Source: Xylanimonas cellulosilytica (lineage in GTDB: Bacteria > Actinomycetota > Actinomycetes > Actinomycetales > Actinomycetaceae). From it: 64,000 nucleotides of DNA. Numbering within the stretch: the first letter of the stretch is position 1; every line of letters begins with the position of its first letter. Below are positions 43,068 to 52,300 of the stretch, piece by piece. A program made the translations under genes and the position numbers. The notes beneath the pieces were generated by a model that was given only the letters and a program-made list of their open reading frames with translations, was not told the origin of the DNA and made no database searches. The stretch lies in contig JVKM01000056.1 in NCBI GenBank assembly GCA_001072465.1, forward strand, positions 62,001 to 126,000, in the 5' to 3' direction.

Positions 43068-45202
43068 GCGCACTCGACGTTCCTCTGTCCCTGCGCCTGC
43101 CGAAAAAGACGGCGAAGGCCATCGAGGGGGCGGGTGTGGCAACGGTCGGCGACCTGCTGCTGGTTGCACCGCGCCGCTACTACCACTGGGGTCGCCTCAC
43201 GCCGCTGTCTTCCCTGCGCGAAGGCGAGGATGTGACGATCCTTGCCGAGGTCGCCGGAGCACACCTGGTTGCCAACCGATCCGGCTCGGGCGTGCGCTTG
43301 GAAGTCACCCTCACCGACGGCGTTCAGTTCCTGTCGGCGACCTTCTTCGCGAAGAACCAGTACAAGCTCGCCCCCATCGAGCGATTGCTGACGCCGGGGC
43401 AGTCCTTCCTCTTCGCCGGCAAGGTCGGGGCCTACCGCGGCAAGCTGCAACTCACCCATCCCTCCTTTGAGGGCGTGGACGGGGAGGACATCGAGCGCAT
43501 CGCCTCGCGCCCCATCCCGATCTACCCGGCGACCGGATCGCTGGCCTCGTGGGCGATTGCCCGAGCAGTTGGCATGGTGCTGGACCACCTGGACGATGCC
43601 GACGTGCCCGACCCGGTTCCCGCTGACGTCCGCGAGCGCGCTGGCTTCACCTCCCACGCTGAGTGCCTGCGCGCCCTGCATCAGCCTGAGACGGACGAGG
43701 ATTACCAGCAGGCGCGTAAGGCCCTGGCCTTCGCCGAGGCCTTCGTCCTCCAGGTGGGGCTGGCCGCGCAGCGCCGGGGCGTGCGGGCCGTGGCGGCCCT
43801 GGCCTCGCCGGTCGACGCGCCGCTGTGCGAGCGTTTCCGCTCGTCGTTGCCTTTTGAACTCACGGACTCCCAGCGCGAGGCCGTCGCCCAGATTGGTGCC
43901 GACCTGGCCGGCGAGGTGCCGATGCAGCGGCTCCTGCAAGGAGACGTGGGATCGGGCAAGACCGTCGTCGCGCTCAGCTCCCTGCTCCAGGTGGTTGCTG
44001 CCGGTCACCAGGGGGCGTTCGTCGCGCCGACCGAGGTCTTGGCGGAGCAGCACGCCGCCTCCCTGCGGGCGCTCCTGGAGCCCCTGGGGATGGACGCCCC
44101 GGACGTTCGCCTGCTGACGGGTTCGACGACGCCCGCAGCCCGTCGCGAGATTCAAAGCGCGATGAACGCGGCAGAGCCGCTCATCGTCGTGGGAACCCAC
44201 GCTCTCTTCCAGGAGAGCGTGCGTTTCGCGGACCTGGCTCTCGTTGTCGTCGACGAGCAGCATCGCTTCGGCGTCGAGCAGCGAGCCGCGCTGCGCGGGG
44301 CGCGTGAGGACGGGCGCGCGGTTCACGAGCTCGTCATGACCGCGACTCCGATTCCGCGAACGATCGCCATGACGGTCTTCGGAGATCTCGACGACACGCG
44401 CATGAGCGGGATGCCCTCGGGGCGCACCCCCGTGGCCACCTACCTCGCCGACAGTGCCAACGCCGCGTGGGTGGAGCGCACGTGGGCGCGGGCCGCGGAG
44501 GAGATCGCCCAGGGGCGTCGCGTCTACGTCGTGTGCCCGCGCATCGACGCCTCTGATGACGTCGCCGACGCCGAGGAGGAGGGCGCACGCCCCCTCGCCT
44601 CCGTCGAGGAGGTCGCCGCGTACCTGCGCTCCCACCCGGCCCTGTCCGGCATCGCCATCCATGAGCTGACGGGACGCACGCCCTCGCCCGTCAAGGCGCA
44701 GATCATGGAGGATTTCTCCACCGGGCGCGCCCCCCTCCTCGTCGCCACAACCGTCATCGAGGTCGGCGTCGACGTGTCGGAGGCGACCCTCATGGTCATC
44801 CTCGACGCCCAACAATTCGGCCTCGCCCAGCTCCATCAGCTGCGCGGGCGCGTCGGACGCTCCTCCCTGCCCTCGCTGTGCATCGCCATGCATCGCCACG
44901 AACTCACCGACTCGGGCAGAGCACGCCTCCAGGCCTTCGCGGACACGACCGACGGTTTCGAGCTCGCCGAGGCCGACCTGCGCCTGCGCAAGGAAGGCGA
45001 CGTCCTTGGAGCCGGTCAGTCGGGTACAGCCACCCACCTGCGCTTCCTCTCGGTGCGCCGCGACGAGGCGCTCATCCGCCGCGCGAAAGGCGAAGCCGAA
45101 ACCCTCCTGGAACAGGACCCGATGCTGGAGCGCCACCCGGACCTCGCCCGGGCGCTGCGCGCCGCATCGGACGGACAGATCGAGTGGATGCAACGCTCCT
45201 GA
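43064..45202 (+). CDS. recG: ATP-dependent DNA helicase RecG
   Basis: Rewinds and reverses stalled replication forks and branched DNA. The protein is 712 aa. The N-terminal wedge/OB domain spans about residues 1-240, followed by an SF2 helicase core. Walker A is G293-D-V-G-S-G-K299, the DEQH box is at 397-400 (VVVDEQHRFG), TATPIPRTIAMTVFGDLD is motif III, and QLRGRVGRS is motif VI. GTG 43064 overlaps the preceding stop (GTGA); a longer reading would run deep into the previous gene. rsmD follows after 23 bases. Confidence 0.96.
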   Translation: MSALDVPLSLRLPKKTAKAIEGAGVATVGDLLLVAPRRYYHWGRLTPLSSLREGEDVTILAEVAGAHLVANRSGSGVRLEVTLTDGVQFLSATFFAKNQYKLAPIERLLTPGQSFLFAGKVGAYRGKLQLTHPSFEGVDGEDIERIASRPIPIYPATGSLASWAIARAVGMVLDHLDDADVPDPVPADVRERAGFTSHAECLRALHQPETDEDYQQARKALAFAEAFVLQVGLAAQRRGVRAVAALASPVDAPLCERFRSSLPFELTDSQREAVAQIGADLAGEVPMQRLLQGDVGSGKTVVALSSLLQVVAAGHQGAFVAPTEVLAEQHAASLRALLEPLGMDAPDVRLLTGSTTPAARREIQSAMNAAEPLIVVGTHALFQESVRFADLALVVVDEQHRFGVEQRAALRGAREDGRAVHELVMTATPIPRTIAMTVFGDLDDTRMSGMPSGRTPVATYLADSANAAWVERTWARAAEEIAQGRRVYVVCPRIDASDDVADAEEEGARPLASVEEVAAYLRSHPALSGIAIHELTGRTPSPVKAQIMEDFSTGRAPLLVATTVIEVGVDVSEATLMVILDAQQFGLAQLHQLRGRVGRSSLPSLCIAMHRHELTDSGRARLQAFADTTDGFELAEADLRLRKEGDVLGAGQSGTATHLRFLSVRRDEALIRRAKGEAETLLEQDPMLERHPDLARALRAASDGQIEWMQRS

Positions 45203-45225
45203 GGTGCGCCCGGTAGGGTAGGGGT

Positions 45226-45864
45226 ATGACCAGAATCGTCGCAGGCAGCGCCAAGGGGCGTACCCTCGCCGTGCCCAAGTCCGGCACCCGTCCCACCTCC
45301 GAGCGGGTGCGCGAGGCTCTCTTTTCGCGCCTGGACCACATGAACGTGCTGGACGGTGCGACTGTCCTCGACCTCTACGCCGGAACGGGTGCCCTCGGCC
45401 TCGAAGCCCTGTCGCGCGGAGGCACCCACGCCACCCTCGTCGAAAAGGCTTCGGCCGCCGCCCGCGTCGCCTCCGCGAACGTTCGCTCGACGGGGCTGCC
45501 GGCCCGGGTTGTCACCGCCGACGCGCGCACCTACCTGGGAGCGCGCAACGGGGAAGCTCTCGCGGGAGACATCGACCTGGTCTTCATTGACCCTCCCTAC
45601 GACATCGCAGAAGACGACATGACGACGGTGCTGGCCTCCCTCGGCCCGTGGATCGGCCCCGATGCCCTCGTCGTCGTCGAACGGTCCACGCGTGCGCCCG
45701 CTCCCACGTGGCCGGATTTCCTCGTCCTCGAGGACCAGCGCACCTGGGGTGAAACCGTCGCCTACTTCGCAGGTCCGCCCCTGCCCAAGGACGAATCCGC
45801 CGACGGCCCGCAGCCCCTCGAGGACGCCCAGGCCTCGTCGACCGCGGAGGAGGAAGACCGATGA
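45226..45864 (+). CDS. rsmD: 16S rRNA (guanine-966-N2)-methyltransferase RsmD
   Basis: Methylates G966 of 16S rRNA. The protein is 212 aa. RIVAGSAKGRTLAVPKSGTRPT is the family N-terminus, VLDLYAGTGALGLEALSRGG is SAM motif I, and VFIDPPYD is the N-methyltransferase active site. The last 30 residues are a non-conserved acidic tail. A TAGGGT hexamer six bases before the ATG and a G-rich run are both present, so the start signal is ambiguous. It overlaps coaD by four bases (ATGA). Confidence 0.93.
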   Translation: MTRIVAGSAKGRTLAVPKSGTRPTSERVREALFSRLDHMNVLDGATVLDLYAGTGALGLEALSRGGTHATLVEKASAAARVASANVRSTGLPARVVTADARTYLGARNGEALAGDIDLVFIDPPYDIAEDDMTTVLASLGPWIGPDALVVVERSTRAPAPTWPDFLVLEDQRTWGETVAYFAGPPLPKDESADGPQPLEDAQASSTAEEEDR

Positions 45865-46331
45865 TCGCGCTGTTCCCCGGTTCTTTTGACCCCTTCACAA
45901 ACGGGCACCTCGACGTCGCAGAGCGCGTCTGTGCCATTGCCGACCGCCTGATCATCGGCGTCGGAGCGAACCCCACCAAGCGCGGCCTGATCGCCCCCGA
46001 AGAGCGCGTCAGGCTCATCCGTGAGGCCACCGGCCACCTCGGCGGCGTTGAGGTCGTCCTGCTGCAGGGCGCGACCATGGACGAGGCCTCGCGTCTGGGA
46101 GCCACGCTTATCGTCAAGGGTGTGCGCTCCTCGATCGACGTCGACTATGAGGTCCCCCAGGCGGTCTTCAACCGTGAGATCGGGGGCATCGACACCTGGT
46201 GGATTCCGACCCGTCCAACCCTTGCACACGTCTCCTCGAGCGCCGTGCGCGAACTTGTGGGGTTGAAAAAGGATATTTCTCGGTATGTCCCTCCAGCGAT
46301 TGAGCGATTTTTGACCGACAATAGAAGCTGA
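45861..46331 (+). CDS. coaD: Phosphopantetheine adenylyltransferase
   Basis: Joins AMP to 4'-phosphopantetheine, the penultimate step of coenzyme A synthesis. The protein is 156 aa, full length. The nucleotidyltransferase motif is PGSFDPFTNGH (T/HxGH), followed by KGVRSSIDVDYE and THVSSSAVREL. ATG overlaps the rsmD stop. rsmD-coaD is a standard actinobacterial pair. Confidence 0.96.
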   Translation: MIALFPGSFDPFTNGHLDVAERVCAIADRLIIGVGANPTKRGLIAPEERVRLIREATGHLGGVEVVLLQGATMDEASRLGATLIVKGVRSSIDVDYEVPQAVFNREIGGIDTWWIPTRPTLAHVSSSAVRELVGLKKDISRYVPPAIERFLTDNRS

Positions 46332-46361
46332 ATAATGCCCGGTGGAACGCAGGAGGCAGCC

Positions 46362-47072
46362 ATGGCTGACACGACCGACAACCAGACTCAGGACGAGTGG
46401 AACGAGGAAACCGTCTACGGTCCCTCCACCGTGATCGCCGCCCTCGACCAGATTGAGGACCTCGTCGAGTCCTCGCGTGCGGTGCCCCTGTCGGCCTCGA
46501 TCATGGTCAACAAGGCCGAGATCCTCGACCTGCTCGACCAGGCCCGCGAGGCTCTGCCGGAGGACCTCGTGGCCGCCGATGCCGTCGTCGCCGACGCGGA
46601 CGCCGTCCTGGGACGCGCCGATTCCGCCGCCGAGACCCGCATTGCTGAGGCGAACTCGCGCGCCTCTTCGACCCTCGATCAGGCCAACGAGCGCGCCGCT
46701 CAGATCCTCGCCGACGCAGAGGAAGAAGCCGAGCGCACCCGCTCGCGCGCAAACGACGAGGCCACCGCGCTCGTCTCGCAGGCCCGCTCGGACGCCGAGG
46801 CCACGATCGCCGACGCGAACGCTCAGGCCGCCCGCATCGTCTCCACCGAGAACATCGTGCGCATGGCCGAGGATCGCGCCCGCGAGATCGTCTCCGAGGC
46901 CAAGCGCTCGGCAGCCTCCCTGCGTGAAGGCGCGGACGACTACGTGGCCTCCTCGCTGGATGAGCTTGCCCACCTCATCTCCGACCTCGCGCGTCGCACC
47001 GACGCTGGACGTCGCACGATCGCGGAGCGCCGCGGTGTCGACGTCACCGATGTGGATCTGACCAATGAGTGA
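46362..47072 (+). CDS. sepIVA: SepIVA-like coiled-coil division/elongation factor
   Basis: Resembles mycobacterial SepIVA, a DivIVA-related cytoplasmic factor of septation and polar growth. The protein is 236 aa. The conserved core VYGPSTVIAALDQIEDLVESS lies near residue 20. A long Ala/Glu/Arg coiled-coil follows, with repeats such as ADSAAETRIAEANSRA and ADAEEEAERTRSRANDEA, and it ends VDVTDVDLTNE. The gene order sepIVA-DUF177-rnc matches mycobacteria, which strengthens the call. ATG 46362 has AGGAGGCAGCC. The next gene overlaps by eight bases. Confidence 0.8.
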   Translation: MADTTDNQTQDEWNEETVYGPSTVIAALDQIEDLVESSRAVPLSASIMVNKAEILDLLDQAREALPEDLVAADAVVADADAVLGRADSAAETRIAEANSRASSTLDQANERAAQILADAEEEAERTRSRANDEATALVSQARSDAEATIADANAQAARIVSTENIVRMAEDRAREIVSEAKRSAASLREGADDYVASSLDELAHLISDLARRTDAGRRTIAERRGVDVTDVDLTNE

Positions 47073-47631
47073 CAATTCCCTGACCCTGTCCCTGGCGCGC
47101 CTGCCGCGCGCCCTGGGATCGACGCTGCACCAGGACCTCGTGTGGGTGACCCCCGACGACCTGGGCACCCCCTCCATGTCGGCCGTTCCCGGCGTCCCCC
47201 TGGACGTGTCGGTGGACTTCACCAGCGTCGAGGACGGCGTGCTCGTCCAGCTTGCCACCTCCGTGGATCTCATCGGGGAGTGCGTGCGCTGCCTTGACGA
47301 GGTACGCGACCACCACGACGTCGCCAGTGCGGAGGTCTACTTCGAGGCCGACGCGCCCGCCCTGACCCCCTCCGAGGACGACGAGGAGGTCGATGACCTG
47401 TTCGTCATCGGCGAGCGCGATACCGTCGACATCGAGACGCAGCTGCGCGATGCGATCGTTCCCCTCGTGGATCCGCGCCCGCTGTGCAGTGAGGACTGCG
47501 CGGGCCTGTGCGACGTGTGCGGCGAGAAGTGGGCGGATCTGCCTTCCGACCACGAGCACTTTGTCGTCGACCCGCGCTTGGCCTCCCTGGCCTCCCTGCT
47601 GGGTGATGATGCCGAGCCGGGGCGATCCTGA
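47065..47631 (+). CDS. YceD/DUF177 family protein
   Basis: A 188-aa protein of the family linked to 23S rRNA maturation, usually upstream of rpmF or rnc. It contains ECVRCLDEVRDHHDV and the later EDCAGLCDVCGEKWADLP; the Cys residues are family-typical. It overlaps sepIVA by eight bases and rnc by one. The L32 gene (rpmF), often next, is absent here. Confidence 0.85.
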   Translation: MSDNSLTLSLARLPRALGSTLHQDLVWVTPDDLGTPSMSAVPGVPLDVSVDFTSVEDGVLVQLATSVDLIGECVRCLDEVRDHHDVASAEVYFEADAPALTPSEDDEEVDDLFVIGERDTVDIETQLRDAIVPLVDPRPLCSEDCAGLCDVCGEKWADLPSDHEHFVVDPRLASLASLLGDDAEPGRS

Positions 47632-48353
47632 TGAGTCGTTCCAAGCACCTGCCCGTTCCTCCGCGTACCGACACGGAGGCGCTGGTGGAGGCGTGGGGGA
47701 CACGCATCGACGCCCCGCTCCTGCAGCTGGCGCTCGTGCACCGCTCCTACGCGAACGAGGCCGGGGGCATCGCGAATAACGAGCGCCTCGAATTCCTGGG
47801 CGACTCGGTCCTGTCGATCGTGATCGCGCAGAAGCTCTACGAGCAGTACCCGGACGTGGCCGAGTCGGACCTGTCGCGCATGCGTGCCGCGACCGTCTCC
47901 CAGCAGCCCCTGGCTGCCGCCGCCCGCCGCATCGGCCTGGGTGACTTCGTCTTCCTGGGCAAGGGCGAGTCGATGCACGGCGGACGCGACAAGGATTCGA
48001 TCCTGTCCGACACCTTCGAGGCTCTCATCGGCGCGACCTATCTGACCAGCGGCCTGGAAGAGGCACGCCGGGTCATCCTCGAGCGTCTGAGCTTCCTCCT
48101 CGTGGACGCCCCCTCGCGCGGCCAGCACCAGGACTGGAAGACGATCCTCATCGAATACTCGCAGGCGCAGGGCCTGGGCGAGGTCTCCTACGAGGTCGAG
48201 GGGGAGGGGCCGGACCACCAGCGCGTGTTCACGGCCCGTGCTTTCGTCTCCGAGCGCCCCGATCCGATCGGCTCGGGGCAGGCCTCATCGAAGAAGCACG
48301 CGGAGAACGCGGCCGCGCAGGATGCGATGAGCCGCCTGTCTCCCGAGAAGTAG
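47631..48353 (+). CDS. rnc: Ribonuclease III
   Basis: Cleaves double-stranded RNA, including rRNA precursors. The protein is 240 aa. The catalytic signature is NERLEFLGDSVLSIV, with DTFEALIGATYL for the second acidic site. The double-stranded RNA-binding domain is at the C-terminus (DWKTILIEYSQAQGLGEVSYEVEGEGPDH ending in KKHAENAAAQDAM). ATG forms a TGATG overlap with the DUF177 gene. A GAGGGC-gttt-GCCCTC hairpin follows at 48363-48378. Confidence 0.96.
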   Translation: MSRSKHLPVPPRTDTEALVEAWGTRIDAPLLQLALVHRSYANEAGGIANNERLEFLGDSVLSIVIAQKLYEQYPDVAESDLSRMRAATVSQQPLAAAARRIGLGDFVFLGKGESMHGGRDKDSILSDTFEALIGATYLTSGLEEARRVILERLSFLLVDAPSRGQHQDWKTILIEYSQAQGLGEVSYEVEGEGPDHQRVFTARAFVSERPDPIGSGQASSKKHAENAAAQDAMSRLSPEK

Positions 48354-48362
48354 TAAGTACAC

Positions 48363-48378
48363 GAGGGCGTTTGCCCTC
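48363..48378 (+). terminator. Short hairpin between rnc and the response regulator
   Basis: GAGGGC (48363-48368) pairs with GCCCTC (48373-48378) around a GTTT loop. It lies just after the rnc stop and about 20 bases before the response regulator start. It could end rnc transcription or act in the regulator's promoter. Confidence 0.4.
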
Positions 48379-48386
48379 CCGACGGT

Positions 48387-48392
48387 TAGAAT
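48387..48392 (+). promoter_or_regulatory. -10 element six bases before the response regulator start (leaderless candidate)
   Basis: TAGAAT is followed by CAACAC and then GTG at 48399. No ribosome site is present. The geometry is the same as for dnaE1. Confidence 0.5.
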
Positions 48393-48398
48393 CAACAC

Positions 48399-49046
48399 GT
48401 GAGTGAAAATACGTCCGCGCGTACGCGCGTCATGATCATTGACGACCACGAGATCGTTCGACGTGGCATTGCTGAGATCGTCGACCGCGACGACGCCCTC
48501 GAGGTTGTCGCCGAGGCCGGCTCCGTTGCTGATGCCGTGCGTCGCGCTGACCTGGTGCGTCCCGACGTGATCCTGGTGGACCTGCAGCTGCCCGACGGCA
48601 CCGGTATCGACATCATGAATCGACTGCGTTCCTCCCACCCGCAGATCCTCCCCGTCGTGCTCACCTCCTTCGACGACGACGAGGCCCTGGCTGAGTCCCT
48701 CGAAGCGGGTGCCCGCGCGTACATCCTCAAGACCGTGCGCGGCGCGGAAATCACCGACGTGATCAAGGCAGTCGCCGACGGTCGCGTGCTGCTCGATGAG
48801 CGCACTCTGACGCGTCGCCGCGTCGATCACGAGGATCCGACCGCCGATCTGACACCGTCGGAGCGCAAGGTCCTGGACCTGATTGGTGACGGCCTGTCGA
48901 ACCGCGAGATCGGCGAGAAGCTGGGTGTCGCGGAAAAGACCGTGAAGAACCACATCACCTCTCTCCTGTCGAAGATGGGCCTGCAGCGCCGCACGCAGGT
49001 GGCCGCGTGGGTGGCCGGGCAGAGGGCGGCGTCCTGGCGTAACTGA
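48399..49046 (+). CDS. NarL/FixJ-type response regulator, DosR/DevR-like
   Basis: DNA-binding response regulator, 215 aa. The receiver domain (about residues 10-125) has the acidic pair D15-D16 (MIIDDHEIVRRG), phosphorylation site D61 (VDLQLPDG), T in VLTSFDDDEALAESLEAGA, and K in YILKTVRG. The LuxR-type HTH is at about 150-210 (LTPSERKVLDLIGDGLSNRE, then AEKTVKNHITSLLSKMGLQ). This resembles DosR/DevR closely, including the run before and through the HTH. Its likely kinase is the GAF histidine kinase at 52957-54603, separated by the fucosidase. The start is GTG without a ribosome site. Confidence 0.88.
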   Translation: MSENTSARTRVMIIDDHEIVRRGIAEIVDRDDALEVVAEAGSVADAVRRADLVRPDVILVDLQLPDGTGIDIMNRLRSSHPQILPVVLTSFDDDEALAESLEAGARAYILKTVRGAEITDVIKAVADGRVLLDERTLTRRRVDHEDPTADLTPSERKVLDLIGDGLSNREIGEKLGVAEKTVKNHITSLLSKMGLQRRTQVAAWVAGQRAASWRN

Positions 49047-49082
49047 GCCACTGCCTCGTCCCAGAAGGGGCGAGACGAACAC

Positions 49083-49110
49083 GAGCGGGTCGGAATTATC
49101 CGGTCCGCTC
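49083..49110 (+). terminator. Hairpin after the response regulator
   Basis: GAGCGG (49083-49088) pairs with CCGCTC (49105-49110), and CGG (49091-49093) with CCG (49100-49102). CTTGTATGT follows. A weaker hairpin (CTCGTCCC with GGGGCGAG) lies just before it. Confidence 0.5.
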
Positions 49111-49163
49111 GGCTTGTATGTGCACGCGTCAGCGTAATCATCCAACGAGTCAAGTTGTTTACT

Positions 49164-49183
49164 AATCAGGGGAATCCCCGATT
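49164..49183. promoter_or_regulatory. Candidate operator upstream of the fucosidase gene
   Basis: GGGGA-A-TCCCC with flanking AATC and GATT forms an almost symmetric dyad about 120 bases before the start. The surrounding 49150-49260 is AT-rich and probably contains the promoter, with TACTAT at 49195-49200 as one possible -10. Confidence 0.4.
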
Positions 49184-49301
49184 TGCGAGAAAGCTACTAT
49201 CAAACTGGTTTATGAAAAAGCCCTATGGGGTAACGTTCGCCTCATCCTCACCGTAGAGGACGGACACCGTCGTCCACCATTACCCCTTGAAAGGACACCC
49301 C

Positions 49302-52300
49302 GTGAACCTCAAGCGAATGCTTGCCGGTTGTGCGGTCGCTACGGCACTGGTGCTCGCACCCATGAGCGCCCCCAGTTTTGCCGACGCAGCACCAGCGCCT
49401 ACCGGCGTCCCCGCAGCGGTACCACTGAGCTCCACCCCCAAGATCGCCAAGTGGCAAGAACTCCAGTACGGCATGTTCATGCACTTTGGCGTCTACTCCG
49501 TCTACGGCGGCTACTACAACGGCCACCGCCAGGGCATGGGCTACCCCGAGCAGATCAAGGCCTGGGAGAACATCCCCACCGACGACTACCTGCTCAAGGC
49601 CAAGGACCTGGCCGCGAACTTCGATGCCTCCGCCATCTGCAAGACGGTCCACGACTCGGGTATGAAGTACCTGATGATCACGTCGAAGCACCACGACGGC
49701 TTCGCCATGTGGGACACGAAGACGACCGACTACAACATCGTCAAACAGTCCAAGTATGGCAAGGACCCGATGAAGGAGCTGTCCACCGAGTGCAACAAGC
49801 TCGGTGTCAAGCTCGCTTTCTACTTCTCGATCATCGACTGGACCAAGCAGACCCCCGAGCCCTACGGCAACGTCAACCCCATCGATGAAGATCTGATGAC
49901 GACCGTCATCAAGCCCCAGCTGACCGAGCTCCTCACCAACTACGGCCCGATCGCCGAGCTCTGGTTCGACATGGGCGGCCCCACCGCCGAGCAGTCCCAG
50001 CGCATGGCCCAGTGGGTCCACGAGCTCCAGCCCGAGACGATGGTCAACTCGCGCGTGTGGAACAAGGCCGGCGACTTCGAGGTCGGCGGCGACAACTCGG
50101 TGACCACGGACTTCCACATGGGGCCCTGGGAGTCGATTCGCTCGATCTACCCGGCCTGCTGGGGATACTGCTCGTGGGCGAACCGCGACGATAACGCGAA
50201 GAGCTACAAGGAACGCGAGCTGGTCAACAACCTCATCGGCACGGTCGCCTCGGGTGGCCAGTTCGCCTACAACATCGGCCCCAAGGGGGACGGCACGATC
50301 GAGGCCTTCGACGCCGGCGTCGTCACCGAGGTCGGCCAGTGGATGCAGCGTCACCCCGACGCCATTACGGGAGCTCGCCCGACCTGGTACCCTGCTCCCG
50401 CCTGGGGCAAGGTTATGACCAAGGGCAACGACCTGTACTTCTTCCCCGAGCTGTGGAGCCCCGGCAAGACGCTGACGCTTCCCAGCGTCGGTGGCCACGT
50501 CACCGCCGTCACCGTGGACGGCACCGACCGCTCCCTCGAGTTCACCCAGGACGGCACCACGCTCACGGTGACCATGTCGGGTGAGAACCCGGAGCCGAAC
50601 CTGCGCCCCGTCGTCAAGGTCAGCTTCGATGCCGCCCCCACCTACGTGCCCACGCAGACGGTCACCGCCGTCGACGGCGCGACCATCTCCTCGGAGCAGT
50701 TCTTTGGACGAGCCTCCGCACTGCGCTACTCCGGCGCGCAGGCCTACGACGCCTACCTGGTGAACAAGACGGACAAGGCCATCACCGACCTCGCCCTGAA
50801 GTTCTCGGGCAACTTCGACGCCTCCACGACCTACAAGATCACCCTCGGGACCACCTCCATCGAGGTGACCGGCGCGCAGATCGAGGCCGGCGAAGTCGGC
50901 GAGGGCCTCAGCCTCGAGCCCGGCAAGGTCACGCCCCTGCGCCTCGAACTGGCACACCCCTCCTACTACGCCAACCCGATCGGCCTGCGCTCCGTGAGCG
51001 CGACCCTGCACGTCTATGGTGAGAACGCGGCCACTCAGCCTCCCGTCATCGCCACGGACCCCTCCTCGGTCTCCGTCAAGGCGGGGGAGAGCGCCACCTT
51101 CACCGTCGTCGCCTCGGGCCGACCGGCCGCCACCATTCAGTGGTACCGCGTCCCCAAGGGTGCGAGCGAAGGAACGGCGATTCCGGACGCTACGAACGCC
51201 ATGTACACCCTGACGACGACGCTCGAGGATGACGGCGCACAGTTCTACGCCGTTGCCACGAACGCCAACGGCTCCACGACCTCCCAGCGCGCGACCCTGA
51301 CCGTCACCAAGGGCAGCGACAACCTCGCCCTCAACAAGACGGCCACCATGTCCTCGACCGGCTGGGGCGGCACCGCCTCGCGCGCCGTCGACGGCAACAC
51401 CGACGGCGTGTGGGACAACGGCTCGGTCGCCCACACCGGCAAGCAGGCCAACCCCTGGTGGGAGGTCGACCTCGGCGAAACCCACCCCCTGGGCGTCGTC
51501 AACGTCTGGAACCGCTCCTCCTCCGACAACTGCCAGGGAATCTCCTGCGACCAGCGTCTGCACGACTTCTGGGTCGTCGCCTCCGAGACGCGCCTCGACG
51601 CTTCCTTTAATCCCGCCACGGCTGGCGCAGTCGACGGCGTCCACATGATCAAGGTCGACGGAGTCGGCGGCCGCCCGAGCGCAGTTGACTTCGAGGGCTT
51701 CGATGCTCGCTTCATCCGCGTCATCCAGCCCACCGAGTTCGGTGAGTTCGCGCTCGCGGAGGTCGAGGCCTTCGCGGCTGCTGCCCCCACCCCGGATCCC
51801 GGCGATCAGGAACCCCCGGTCATCAAGCCGCTGACCGTCACCGCCAGCCCCGCTGAAGACGCACAGATCTCGGGCGATGGCGCCTTCCGTACCGTGACAG
51901 CGAAGGAAGGCACGCAGGTCACGATCAAGGCCGAGGCGAGCGGCAAGCCAGCCCCGACCCTGTTCTGGCAGATCAAGCGCGAGGGCTCCGATTCGTGGGC
52001 GATCATCGAAGAGGAGAACGGCCCCGAGCTGACCCTCACGATCGACGGTGAGAACAATGGCTCGGTCATCCGCGTCATGGCCATGAACGAGGCCGGGTTC
52101 GCTGAATCGGGTCTCGTGACCCTCGCCCTGGCCGAGGAGCCGGCACCCGAGCCCGAGCCCAGCCCGGATCCGACCCCGGACCCCGCACCCACGCCGGATC
52201 CGACCCCGGACCCGGCGCCCGCTCCCGATCACACGGTGGGCACCTGGATGAACGACGGCGCCGGCTGGTGGTGGAAGATCAGCGCCGGCGGCTACGCCAA

